Of a stretch of DNA of 26,945 nt, positions 19,308 through 26,945 are shown piece by piece. Source of the stretch: Hypsibius dujardini (lineage: Eukaryota > Tardigrada > Eutardigrada > Parachela > Hypsibiidae). The position numbers and the translations under genes were made by a program. The notes under the pieces are model-generated. The model searched no databases. It saw only the letters and a list, made by a program, of their open reading frames with translations, and was not told the DNA's origin. The DNA is taken from assembly GCA_001579985.1 (NCBI GenBank), contig LRSR01003624.1:1-26945 (forward strand). Direction: 5' to 3'. Numbering within the stretch: position 1 is the stretch's first letter; each line of letters opens with the position of its first letter.

Positions 19308-20069
19308 GAGAGGTTGAAGCATTTCGGCGTAAGAGTAGCGTATAAAAAGTGTACGCTTGCTCTACGGAGGACAGGTTGAAGCAGTCGGCGTAGCGTTAAC
19401 GTAAGGTAACCTTAAACAATGCTCTCCTTGAATTCTGCGTCATTTTTGGAAAATATCAGCTCTTAAAACCGAATATTTCTGCAATTCCATCATTCGATTT
19501 TTTTTTCTCGTGTCTCTTTTTCCTATCATGAAGTACAAATCTCTTCTGCTTAGGGATGGCGTCAAATGTAAAATGTAAAATTCAAATCAAAAAGGAGTGA
19601 TAAGAAGTCAAATGATCAAATGATCAAATGATTTCTAAAATCAAATCAAATCAAATCAAATCAAACTATAGCTTTTCGTCATTTGATGCCATCCCTACTT
19701 CTATTGACGTACGCGAATGGTCTTTTAACGGACGAAGAATTTAGTTACTCGAACGGTGGTATGCGCGACAAAAATCGGCCTCAAAATTTTCTATTTCAGT
19801 TGAGTTCATTGTTTTCTACAACCCAGGTGGCTAGTTGCTACTGTTGCTGAGAATTTTGAGTCAAATTCCAGTAAATTGACCAGGGTTAAGTATACTGAAT
19901 TGTCCTTACGCCGTGCTTACGTCGCCGCGTAAGGCCCACTGCTCCTTACGACGGGGGTAACGCATGCGGCGTAAGAGGTAAGTTTGGCCACGCCCGCGCA
20001 CGATTTCAATTGGTCGATTTCTTTACGCTTACTCTTACGCTACTCTTACGCGCGTTGCTTCAACCTCTC
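19308..20069. mobile_element. 762-bp non-autonomous DNA transposon
   Basis: Inverted ends: left gagaggttgaagcatttcgg + cgtaagagtagcgta, right complementary gcgttgcttcaacctctc preceded by ttacgctactcttacgcg. The word cgtaag/cttacg recurs through the first 100 and last 180 bases as subterminal repeats. No transposase frame. No clear target duplication, so the superfamily is unassigned. A second element (19551-19697) is inserted inside it. Confidence 0.7.
19551..19697. mobile_element. 147-bp hAT-type MITE nested in the 19308-20069 element
   Basis: TIR tagggatggcgtcaaatg / catttgatgccatcccta, 17 of 18 matching. Flanks cttctgct (19543-19550) and cttctatt (19698-19705) agree at 6 of 8 positions, the differences being transitions, consistent with an aged 8-bp hAT target duplication. 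The interior is caaatgatcaaatgat and aaatcaaatcaaatc repeats. Confidence 0.7.
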
Positions 20070-20299
20070 TATTATGAAAAACTGAGCTAGAAGCATCCTG
20101 TTATCAATTAATCATGTTAGATTTGAATAATTTCGGCAAACTTCTTCCTGAATCAAGAACAGTATAATACAACACAAGCAAAGAAATGACAGAGCTATCG
20201 CGTATCAATCAGCACGACCACTCCCTTTGTTTGGAAAGTTGGAACCAGAGCTGGGCCGCTAAAGGCTTCAGACTCCCGCTACGCTAACCATGTCGACGG

Positions 20300-20788
20300 C
20301 AGAAGAGATGATTGATTGATTGATTGAATTGATTGTACCAATCGGATAATGGCTCACAAGGTCAGGGGAGATGTACTGTACTGTCGCGACCAATTGGTGC
20401 TGCGTTTTAGACCCATCCCGTATATTATGACTGCACACACTGTGTTTCACTGCAGTTGTAATATACGATGGATCTAAAAAGCAGCACCAATCGGTCGCGA
20501 CAGTACAGTATGTCATCTCGCAGAGGACATGATAGATTGATTGATTGAATTGATTTGAGGTGAAGGTCACTTTCCCGATTGTTGTCCCTTCCCTTTCCCA
20601 GGTGCGCTAGTTGTGTGGAGTACAAGTATCGATGCTTGATTGGCATATGTAATTTGATCATTATATTGCATACTACATGTCAAACGTGCGCAAATAAAGC
20701 TGTGCTTGAGTAATAACGATTCATCCATGTGATTTCACGAATTGGGCGCGAAAAAAGTGAGCTGATTGTTCGAATGGTCGAGTTTACT
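20300..20788 (-). repeat. Inverted duplication, right arm
   Basis: Reverse-orientation partner of 14125-14620, including the 137-bp hairpin, CAAT tracts and the MAP2K exon 2 end. The BCL-2 family gene lies between the two arms. Confidence 0.8.
20374..20510. mobile_element. 137-bp hairpin element, copy 2
   Basis: Same ends and length as 14404-14540, in inverted orientation as part of the duplicated block. Confidence 0.75.
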
Positions 20789-21086
20789 CGCATTTTTTTC
20801 GGCTTTATGAAGAAATATTTTGTGTGTTTCGTTGATTGTGTTGATGGCTTGAAGCCTCTTCAATTTGATGATTCATCTTACAGAGTACGGACTTACAGTT
20901 CGGTTAAGAAAGTTTCACGATAAACTCTTGAAGATGAAATTTGAAGATTTTTGAAAGTACCAAGGACTACGTGGAGTTTAATTTAATTATGTAGATCATT
21001 CGTCGGGACGTGAGGTCGGCAGTCCTAAACCAGATTGACAGAGAGCTGAACATCCTCCACGACTGCAATTCACCCTTCATCGTGGG

Positions 21087-21087
<1 letters not shown>

Positions 21088-21141
<54 letters not shown>
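21088..21141 (+). repeat. (CAGA)n array truncating the MAP2K exon 3 copy
   Basis: Pure array directly abutting the exon piece at GTGGGG. In the intact gene a similar array lies 21 bp after exon 3, so the exon's 3' half and donor appear to have been deleted. Confidence 0.93.
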
Positions 21142-21142
<1 letters not shown>

Positions 21143-21592
21143 TTCAGGCAGATATTCAGGCAGATAAACAAGTGTATCATTCGTCGGTCCTAAACCAGAT
21201 TGACAGCGAGCTGAAGTTGCGCCCAGTTGAAGAGTGGTTCGAGCTCTGCCACCCAGTGATCTGGCCACGTATGTGTGTACGTGTTCAGCTCTCGTTTTCC
21301 TGTTTCGCTTGTGCTTTTCCTTCCTCAACTGCGTGCGATAATTGTCTCTCACTCTCGCTAACGGATAGCAATTGTGATGTTGGAATTGTGACGGACGAAA
21401 TCGTTGACTTCGTTTTAGAACGCAAATTTGCGACGATAAGCTATCTGGTTCCGGTTCCACCGTTCCGGCTTCGATAGGTGTGCATACCGTATGCAAACCG
21501 AAGACCCCGAGTAAAGTAAACATCAATTTAAACATCAAACACGAAATAGATACGCCGTAACACTTTTATGTGGAAATAAAACAGCACCGACG

Positions 21593-22003
21593 CACCTCTC
21601 GTGTCGTTGTCCACGCCCTAAAGGGAATCGACGCCATAACATGCAGTCTTGTGGTCGCCATCCCCAGTGTGCACGTCACTAGTCAAGCCAACGCCAATAC
21701 ACAGCTATTCACACCCTACAAAACTGTATTTCTGCGATAGATAACGACAGCGTACGAGCAGTGGAACGTTTAATCGGCCACGCGGCGCTTGTGCTGTGTG
21801 TACGGTGCACACAGCCCGTGCACACTATCCATTCCAGCACGACTGTCGCTATCTATCGCGGAAATACAGTACTTATCACCTCTCGTGTCGTTGTCCACGC
21901 CCTAAAGGGAATTGACGCCATAACGTGCAGTCTTGTGGTCGCCATCTCCAGTCTGCACGTCACTAGTCAAAGAAAAATTGTCCTGCCAATCCCAATACAC
22001 AGC
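21593..22003 (+). repeat. ~115-bp direct repeats flanking a palindrome
   Basis: Copies at 21593-21704 and 21877-22003 share cacctctcgtgtcgttgtcc, cgccctaaagggaat and gtcactagtcaa, about 90% alike. Between them lies a near-palindrome (21723-21870) with arms actgtatttctgcgatagat / atctatcgcggaaatacagt. The block ends 150 bp before the MAP2K ATG and so lies in its promoter region. It may be a composite or rearranged mobile element. Confidence 0.75.
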
Positions 22004-22152
22004 TGTTTTACATTCACACACACACGCACACACACATAATAATGCTTGCTCTCTTTTCTCTCAACTTTATCGAATCAAAAACTCCATCAATTTCGCGGCA
22101 GTTATTTTAATTCATTTCTCCTCTCCTCTCGCGAAGCTCCGTTTATTCAGAG

Positions 22153-24590
22153 ATGGCGGCACCCACACCAGCGGATCGGAAAAAGAAGCCCAAGCCCGGC
22201 CTGACTTTGCCCAAGTAAGCGAGAGCATCTTTTACACATGTGGCAAAAATCTTGCGCTAACCGAGTCGAGTCGTTACACTCGTTGCATGGCTGTTGTACA
22301 CAGCCCCGAGTGAAGTGCTTAATTCGGTTAGTGCAAAGTTTTTGCCACGTGTGTGGATAACTTTTCCTCCCCTCAACAAACAAGCATTCCCACTCGCCAC
22401 ACTTTCACCAAGATTATCATTGCCTTCCGTAGCAGCAGTGGCCCAGTGGAGGGAGATGACATGAGTGATGGCATTGTCACGGTGCAGCGCGCCCCGATCC
22501 ACGCCGAGGGCGCGGAACTGGAATTGGACGCTCAACAACGCAAACGGCTGCACAGCTTCCTCGACCTGAAGCAGCGGATGGGCGACATCCACGCGGAGGA
22601 TCTGGAGCGATTGGGCGAGCTCGGGACCGGCAGCGGCGGTGTGGTCATGCGAGTGCGCCATCGCCTGACCAATCAGATTATGGCTCGCAAGGTGGGGAAG
22701 AGATGACTGGAGACGTCCTTTGATCGACATGTGTATGGTTGATTGATTGATTGACATGTGTTCAGTTAGTTGATTGATTGATTGACATGTGTTTGCTTGG
22801 TTGATAGATTGATTGATCGACACATGTATGGTTGATTGATTGATCGACATGTGTCTGCTCGGTTGATTGATTGATCGACACGTGTATGGTTGATTGATTG
22901 ATCGACATGTGTTTGCTTGGTTGATTGATTGATTGACATGTGTTTAGTTGGTTGATTGATTGATTGACATGTGTTTGCTTGGTTGATTGATTGACATGTG
23001 TTTGCTTGGTTGATTGATTGATTGACATTTGTTTTGTTGATTGACTGAATTACATTGTCGAGTGAGGGGACAGTGAGTGAGAAGATAGATGGCGGTTGAT
23101 CTCTCGCTTTTATATGATGCTAACTGATACGGGATGATCAGCATCTTCGCCAAATGAATGTATTGTTGAATTGTTTGATCCGTGGGATACAGGGACTATT
23201 TAGTGTGTAAACCTAACACAAAATGTGTAAACCTGAAGCATTGTGTGTAAACCTAAATGGCTTAAGGTTTACACACTTTTTGACATTTTATGGCTGTATA
23301 TTCGTAGAAATAAAATTTCGGAAATGCTCACAAACAATCTGCGCCCTAACACAGTACGCGGACAGTGGCTAAAAGCAGTGTAGTCTCGTACATACCTGAA
23401 GATTTAAATCAAACGAGAACACCAGTTTGTTCACTTTGCCGTGGTGAGTGGCTCAGTGCGGTATTACGTCACGTCCTACGTCTCACACGGTTACCATTAT
23501 TACGCGTTCATCCACTTTACTCTCCCGTGTGCGTGTCTATGTCTGTTGCGGCTTTAAATTAGGACTTTGTTTTTTTTATATCTTGAGTCTCCATTTGGCC
23601 TGATTTTTATTCACTTATTTTTTACCTAGTAGTAGTAGTAGTAGGGCCGCAAGAAAGTGGTGCTTGGTACATCGGCGTTTTGATGAGGCCAATGAACGGA
23701 AACAAGAGGAAGAGAATTTTGTGAAAGGTCAGTTCTAAACTAATATGCTCATTGTTTTGTCTGAAATTCAAATTTCGGTTCATGAAAGCAAAACAGTATG
23801 AGGTAAGGGCACTGGAATTGGCCACTTGACTTTCCCGTACCCTGGAGTGGGCCACCCTGGAATCAGAACTTCCACACAGGTTTTGATTATCACCAAGATT
23901 TTAAACGACAGAAAATAATTGATAACCCGATGGAACGCGTGTTAGATATGAAAAAAAGTTGTGGGAACATGGTTAAAAAACGAAATGATTGGATAGTCGG
24001 AAAAAGCTCACTATAGAGGACGCTGACTATGCCGTGACTCATCTCTTTTCCATTAAATTGCGACAGAGCGCCCCCTGCCGCCCGGTGGCCCATTCCAGGG
24101 CCCTTCCCTCATACTATAAAATATATTACAACGTTATTATTGATTCTGGGGTGCTTGTGTAAACCTTAATTCTCCCTTAAAATAGTCCCTGGTGGGATAC
24201 GAAATTGGTCCGCCGTTGTGAGCAGAGTCATTCAAGTGATCAAGCAATCAAGCGATCCACATGAGACAGCTAATTGACAAGTATGAACAAAGTTATATTT
24301 CGCTCTTGTTTTCGCTTTTGCGTTGGTTTTTAATATTACGATTCGGTTAATAAGTTTTCCTTGTAAATGTCTGTTCATTTCGGTAGTTAGAAAGCGTTTT
24401 GCATTCAGTTTAATTGGTTGTAGATTATTCACCTGGAGGTGAAGCCGGCAATCCGCAACCAGATTGTCACCGAGCTGAAAATCCTCCACGACTGCAATTC
24501 GCCCTTCATCGTGGGATTCTACGGGCATTTCTACGACAACGGGGAGATCAGTATCCTGATGGAATATATGGTACATAGACGGACGAACGC

Positions 24591-24635
<45 letters not shown>

Positions 24636-25686
24636 TACAGACAGACAGACAGACAGACACGGGAAGCTTTTCAGCCGCCTTTCAATTGGCGTTCTTTTTT
24701 AGTGGGTTTTTTTATGCGGTAAGTATGCTCTCTTGGTAGGATGGCGGTTCCTTGGACCAAGTCCTGCGTCGAGGCATTCGAGTGCCGGAGGACCTGTTAG
24801 GCAAAATTACCGCTGACGTCCTGAAGGGATTGATATACTTGAAAGATCAGCACAACATCCTCCACAGAGGTAGGTATTTTGCATCGTGTTTAAGGCATTC
24901 CCCGGCAGAAAAGTCTTTATTTTGTCCAGACATCAAACCGTCCAATATCCTGATTAACTCCCGCGGCGAGGTCAAACTCTGCGATTTTGGCGTGAGTGGT
25001 CAGCTCATTGATTCCATGGCCAATTCGTTTGTCGGAAGCCGGTCGTATATGTCTCCGGAGCGGTTGAAGGGCTCCGCATACACCGTCGCCTCGGATATCT
25101 GGTCACTGGGTCTGTCCTTGATGGAGTTGGCCCTCGGACGCTATCCCATCCCACCGCCCAACCCGGAAGAGTTCCACGAGATATTCGCGACGGATCAAGC
25201 CACTGCAGGTACGCGCAATTGCGGCACAGCTGCTTTCCGTCCTCATTTTCTCCCGTCTCAACTCTTCCATCCGCATTTCGACTCTTCCATCCCAATTCGA
25301 CTCTTCCATCCGCATTTCGATATTTCAGAGCCGTCAAACATCATGTCGATCTTCGAGCTGCTGGATTACATTGTCAATTCGCCGGCACCGACCATTCCCG
25401 AAGGCATTGTCTCCCCGGAATTCAAGGACTTCCTAGACAAGTGGTGAGCTTTTTTTTGCAGCTTATTTTCTGATTCGCGCTTCATTCGGGCTTAGTTTCT
25501 GATTGGTTTGGTGGATTGTTGGTTCGCAGTCTGCAAAGCGACACGGCGAAACGACCGTCGCTGATGACTCTGCTGGAGCATCCCTTCGTGCGGCGTGCTG
25601 AGCGAGACAATCCCGACCTGGCGCAGTGGATCTGCCGGGTGAAGAACCTCAATCCCCTCACCCCGACAAACGCACCGGCTTTCTAG
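22153..25686 (+). CDS. MAP2K1: Dual-specificity MAP kinase kinase, MEK1/2 type
   Basis: Cytosolic kinase that phosphorylates ERK on Thr and Tyr downstream of Raf. Exons 22153-22214, 22433-22691, 24424-24570, 24740-24869, 24930-25208, 25329-25443 and 25530-25686 (stop TAG); every junction keeps phase; 382 residues against 393 in human MEK1. The N-terminal [12 protein letters not shown] fits an ERK-docking D-site. Kinase landmarks: glycine loop [11 protein letters not shown], lysine in IMARK (K107), NILHRDIKPSN, DFG (D218), activation loop DSMANSFVG with serines 228 and 232 at the Raf sites, SYMSPERL as APE, and [22 protein letters not shown] and YPIPPPN identify MEK1/2 rather than MKK3/4/6/7. 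The proline-rich insert before IFELLDYIV is very short. Exon 2 begins at a TAGCAGCAG acceptor allowing in-frame one-codon shifts. Intron 2 contains an ATTG satellite and a hAT-like element. ATTAAA at 25793 may end the mRNA. Confidence 0.97.
22234..22354. mobile_element. Palindromic ~121-bp MITE, copy 3 (MAP2K intron 1)
   Basis: Ends acacatgtggcaaaaatctt + gcgctaaccgag and the complementary ggttagtgcaaagtttttgc + cacgtgtgt. Starts 19 bp after the 5' splice site of exon 1 and occupies over half of the 218-bp intron. Closely related to 12597-12709. Confidence 0.78.
22735..23040 (+). repeat. ~30-bp ATTG satellite in MAP2K intron 2
   Basis: About ten copies of ttgattgattgattgacatg + tgtttgcttgg type, starting some 45 bp after the exon 2 donor. 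Minus-strand frames ([16 protein letters not shown]...) are repeat artefacts. Confidence 0.93.
23190..24191. mobile_element. 1002-bp hAT-like transposon with 8-bp target duplication
   Basis: Ends CAGGGACTATTT / AAATAGTCCCTG are perfect 12-bp inverted repeats, and GTGGGATA is present exactly at 23182-23189 and 24192-24199. 8-bp duplications and CAGGG-type ends are hallmarks of hAT elements. Subterminal tgtgtaaacct words repeat at both ends. A plus-strand frame at 23365-23562 has CSLC and later LLRVHP, faintly like a BED zinc finger of hAT transposases, but no catalytic domain remains. It sits in MAP2K intron 2 and carries a nested element. Confidence 0.88.
23795..24115. mobile_element. 321-bp TIR element nested in the hAT-like element
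   Basis: Ends agtatgagg[t/g]aagggc[a/c]ctgg + aatkggccac inverted, about 28 of 31 matching. The outermost bases resemble those of the element at 5704-6043 (agtaygaggkaarggc), suggesting one family. No coding capacity. Target duplication unclear. Confidence 0.62.
24591..24658 (+). repeat. (CAGA)n array 21 bp after MAP2K exon 3
   Basis: Nearly pure array immediately downstream of the 5' splice site GTACAT at 24571. Confidence 0.95.
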
Positions 25687-25792
25687 GTCGTGTCGGAATT
25701 TGGACTCTGGAAGCTGGGAGTTACGACGACCAGGCGGATTCTCACGGATCGCTCAGATGTCGTCGCGTCCGTTCCTTTTTGCAGAGTAGAGC

Positions 25793-25798
25793 ATTAAA
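25793..25798 (+). terminator. Possible MAP2K poly(A) signal (ATTAAA)
   Basis: Common variant hexamer 107 bp after the stop codon. No other candidate is nearer. Weak evidence on its own. Confidence 0.35.
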
Positions 25799-25812
25799 CG
25801 CACGTTACACAC

Positions 25813-26000
25813 ACATGGCCACAATTTTGGGTGGTCTGAGTTTGAGCCATCAGGGTGGCCTGAGTTTGAGCCATCAGGGTGGTCTGAGTTTGAGCCAATA
25901 GGGTGGTCTGAGTTTGAGCCATCAGGGTGGTCTGAGTTAGAGCCATCAAGTTGGTCTGAGTTTGAGCCATTAGGGTGGTCTGAGTTTGAGCCACTCTTGG
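25813..26000 (+). repeat. 24-bp tandem repeat, ~7 copies
   Basis: Unit gagccatcagggtggtctga + gttt, preceded by acacatggccacaattttgg, which links it to the 74-bp satellite family at 8547. The period divides by three, so frames on both strands stay open by chance. Confidence 0.93.
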
Positions 26001-26075
26001 CTAGAGCTTGCCACTGCTTTCTCCTGAATCTTTGATTGAGCAAGCTGTTCTAAGTTCTGCCAAAATGAACAGGTT

Positions 26076-26219
26076 CAATCAATCGATCAATTGAGTAAAA
26101 GGCTGCAGGATCAGCTGTGGTCAAATGCGAGTGCGCGCGGTGACTTTATTCGGCTCGAACTCGGACCACCCTTTTTGGCTTAAAGTCTGCCACCCAAAAT
26201 TGTGGCCATGTTTGTATGC
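26076..26219 (-). repeat. Dispersed repeat block, inverted partner of 14832-14974
   Basis: Reverse complement matches 14832-14974 through ggccacaattttgggtggca, agggtggtccgagttcgagc and tcagctgtggtca blocks at roughly 85%. One copy lies beside the broken MAP2K copy 1, the other 400 bp past the functional MAP2K. Confidence 0.8.
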
Positions 26220-26880
26220 TTGTGGTTTTGTCCTTCTCAGTTGAGACACAGTTTTTGTTTCCACCAACGGGCAGACAAAAGGCAAGGTTGTTTTTTTCAC
26301 ATTTTAGTGCATCTCCACATCTTTTGTTTTCAATGTGATTTTGTTGATGTCGAAACTGCGGTATTTAATATTTACGCGATAACATAAAAAATTGTCATCC
26401 ACTTTCCAATCTGCGAAATCCAATAACGAACCTTGTGGTGTTGAAAGAAAGCGGGCGGAGGAACTTGCTGCGGTTCGCCAGTCCTTGATTGATTTAGTGT
26501 AGTACGTGCAAAGTTTGATTGATTTGGTGCGACAAGAGATGTTTAACGTTACCAGGTTGGCCAATCAATCAGTCGATTGATTGGTTGATTTTGTGAATTG
26601 CACACTGATAGGCGTATGATTGATTGATTGATTGATCAAACGGTTTTTAAATTAATTATCATTTTATTTACAGTAAAAAAAATAGAAATCGATAGTTGAA
26701 ATTATATTCTCATTTAGAATCACTAAAATTACCTGAAATATCAGGATATTGAAACTTTTTTAAAACGGAAAGTGTTTCTTTAAATCAACTTTGCAGATGA
26801 ATTAAAATTAATTAATATTTATTTTTTTTAATTTTAGTATTATTTTTTTAAACCTCAACCATTCTCATTATTACTGTGAG
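26220..26880. other. AT-rich intergenic tail
   Basis: No gene could be supported. Short ATTG tracts near 26560-26640 and long A/T runs from 26640. A minus-strand frame at 26304-26564 has no recognisable domain. Confidence 0.5.
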
Positions 26881-26945
26881 ATGACTTCACCAACAACAAC
26901 CAAGGCTCGGAAAAAGCGAATAACTTCCCGAGAGAGAAAGAAAGA
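26881..26945 (+). CDS. Possible start of a gene cut by the window edge
   Basis: ATG at 26881 opens a frame to the edge (MTSPTTTKARKKRITSRERK and a few more), very basic. It follows AT-rich DNA. Too short to identify; may be chance. Confidence 0.2.
   Translation, partial: MTSPTTTKARKKRITSRERKK

Larger units (their letters stand above)
20337..21216 (+). pseudogene. Broken MAP2K copy 2
   Basis: Plus-strand fragments: the exon 2 end at 20337-20360 (accaatcggataatggctca then caag|GT); an exon 3 copy at 20995-21087, preceded by tag and reading [20 protein letters not shown] then FIVG, where the functional gene has [20 protein letters not shown]. Exon 3 then runs straight into a CAGA array. A further partial exon 3 block (21176-21216, LNQIDSELK) follows, missing 16 bases relative to the first, and then joins the dispersed satellite family. 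The rest of the kinase is absent. Confidence 0.82.

Noticed and set aside
12597-22354. Idea that the palindromic MITE family creates introns (introner)
   Set aside because: The BCL-2 family intron holding copy 2 is at a position shared with vertebrates and so predates the insertion; element ends do not coincide with splice sites in any of the three introns.
22735-23040. CRISPR-like or coding (SINQST) repeat
   Set aside because: An ATTG-derived satellite without spacers; the peptide pattern follows from the repeat.
25753-26043. Minus-strand MAQTQTTLMAQ repeat proteins
   Set aside because: Produced by the 24-bp tandem repeat, whose period is a multiple of three.
26390-26500. Plus-strand stretch reading ERKRAEELAAVRQSLIDLV
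   Set aside because: Looks helical and coding-like, but it has no ATG, no convincing acceptor and a stop immediately after; too little to call a gene.

Overview
The window is nuclear DNA from an animal, most likely an invertebrate. All recognisable genes are split by GT-AG introns of about 60 bp to 1.7 kb. The gene set is metazoan: a CERT ceramide carrier, a BCL-2 family protein, a MEK-type MAP2K and a sperm/cilium SHIPPO protein. I cannot resolve the phylum. Introns and intergenic DNA are packed with TCTG/CAGA and ATTG/CAAT tetranucleotide arrays, minisatellites and short palindromic or TIR-bearing elements. Exons are almost free of them.

Layout: (1) 308-2266 (+), the 3' five coding exons of CERT1 (FFAT motif and START domain); the gene's 5' part lies off the left edge. 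(2) 3129-6856 (-), the depalmitoylase ABHD17 in five exons, convergent with CERT1, with a candidate extra N-terminal exon at 7107-7232. (3) 7.2-9.6 kb, no firm gene: TIR and foldback elements and a 74-bp satellite. (4) 9678-10732 (-) NDUFS4 and 11259-11889 (+) MRPL34, two nuclear genes for mitochondrial proteins arranged head to head, with a perfect inverted repeat (76-bp arms) between them. (5) 12483-13997 (+), a full-length six-exon CIMAP1/ODF3-like gene. (6) 14041-14757 (-), a broken MAP2K exon copy inside an inverted duplication. (7) 15989-17482 (+), a divergent BCL-2 family gene with BH1/BH2 and a tail anchor. (8) 17.5-22.1 kb, no intact gene: arrays, TIR elements and a second broken MAP2K copy (20337-21216, +). 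(9) 22153-25686 (+), an intact seven-exon MEK1/2-type MAP2K whose second intron holds a 1002-bp hAT-like element with a perfect 8-bp target duplication. (10) 25.8 kb to the end: repeats and AT-rich DNA.

The genes do not form one pathway. Functional links are limited to the divergent NDUFS4/MRPL34 pair (both mitochondrial) and the MAP2K family expansion and decay. The most unusual signals are structural: palindromes at gene-critical places, complementary arrays flanking single exons, and an inverted duplication with MAP2K debris bracketing the BCL-2 gene.

All exon models were made by eye from reading frames, splice dinucleotides and remembered family motifs; no alignment or transcript data were available.
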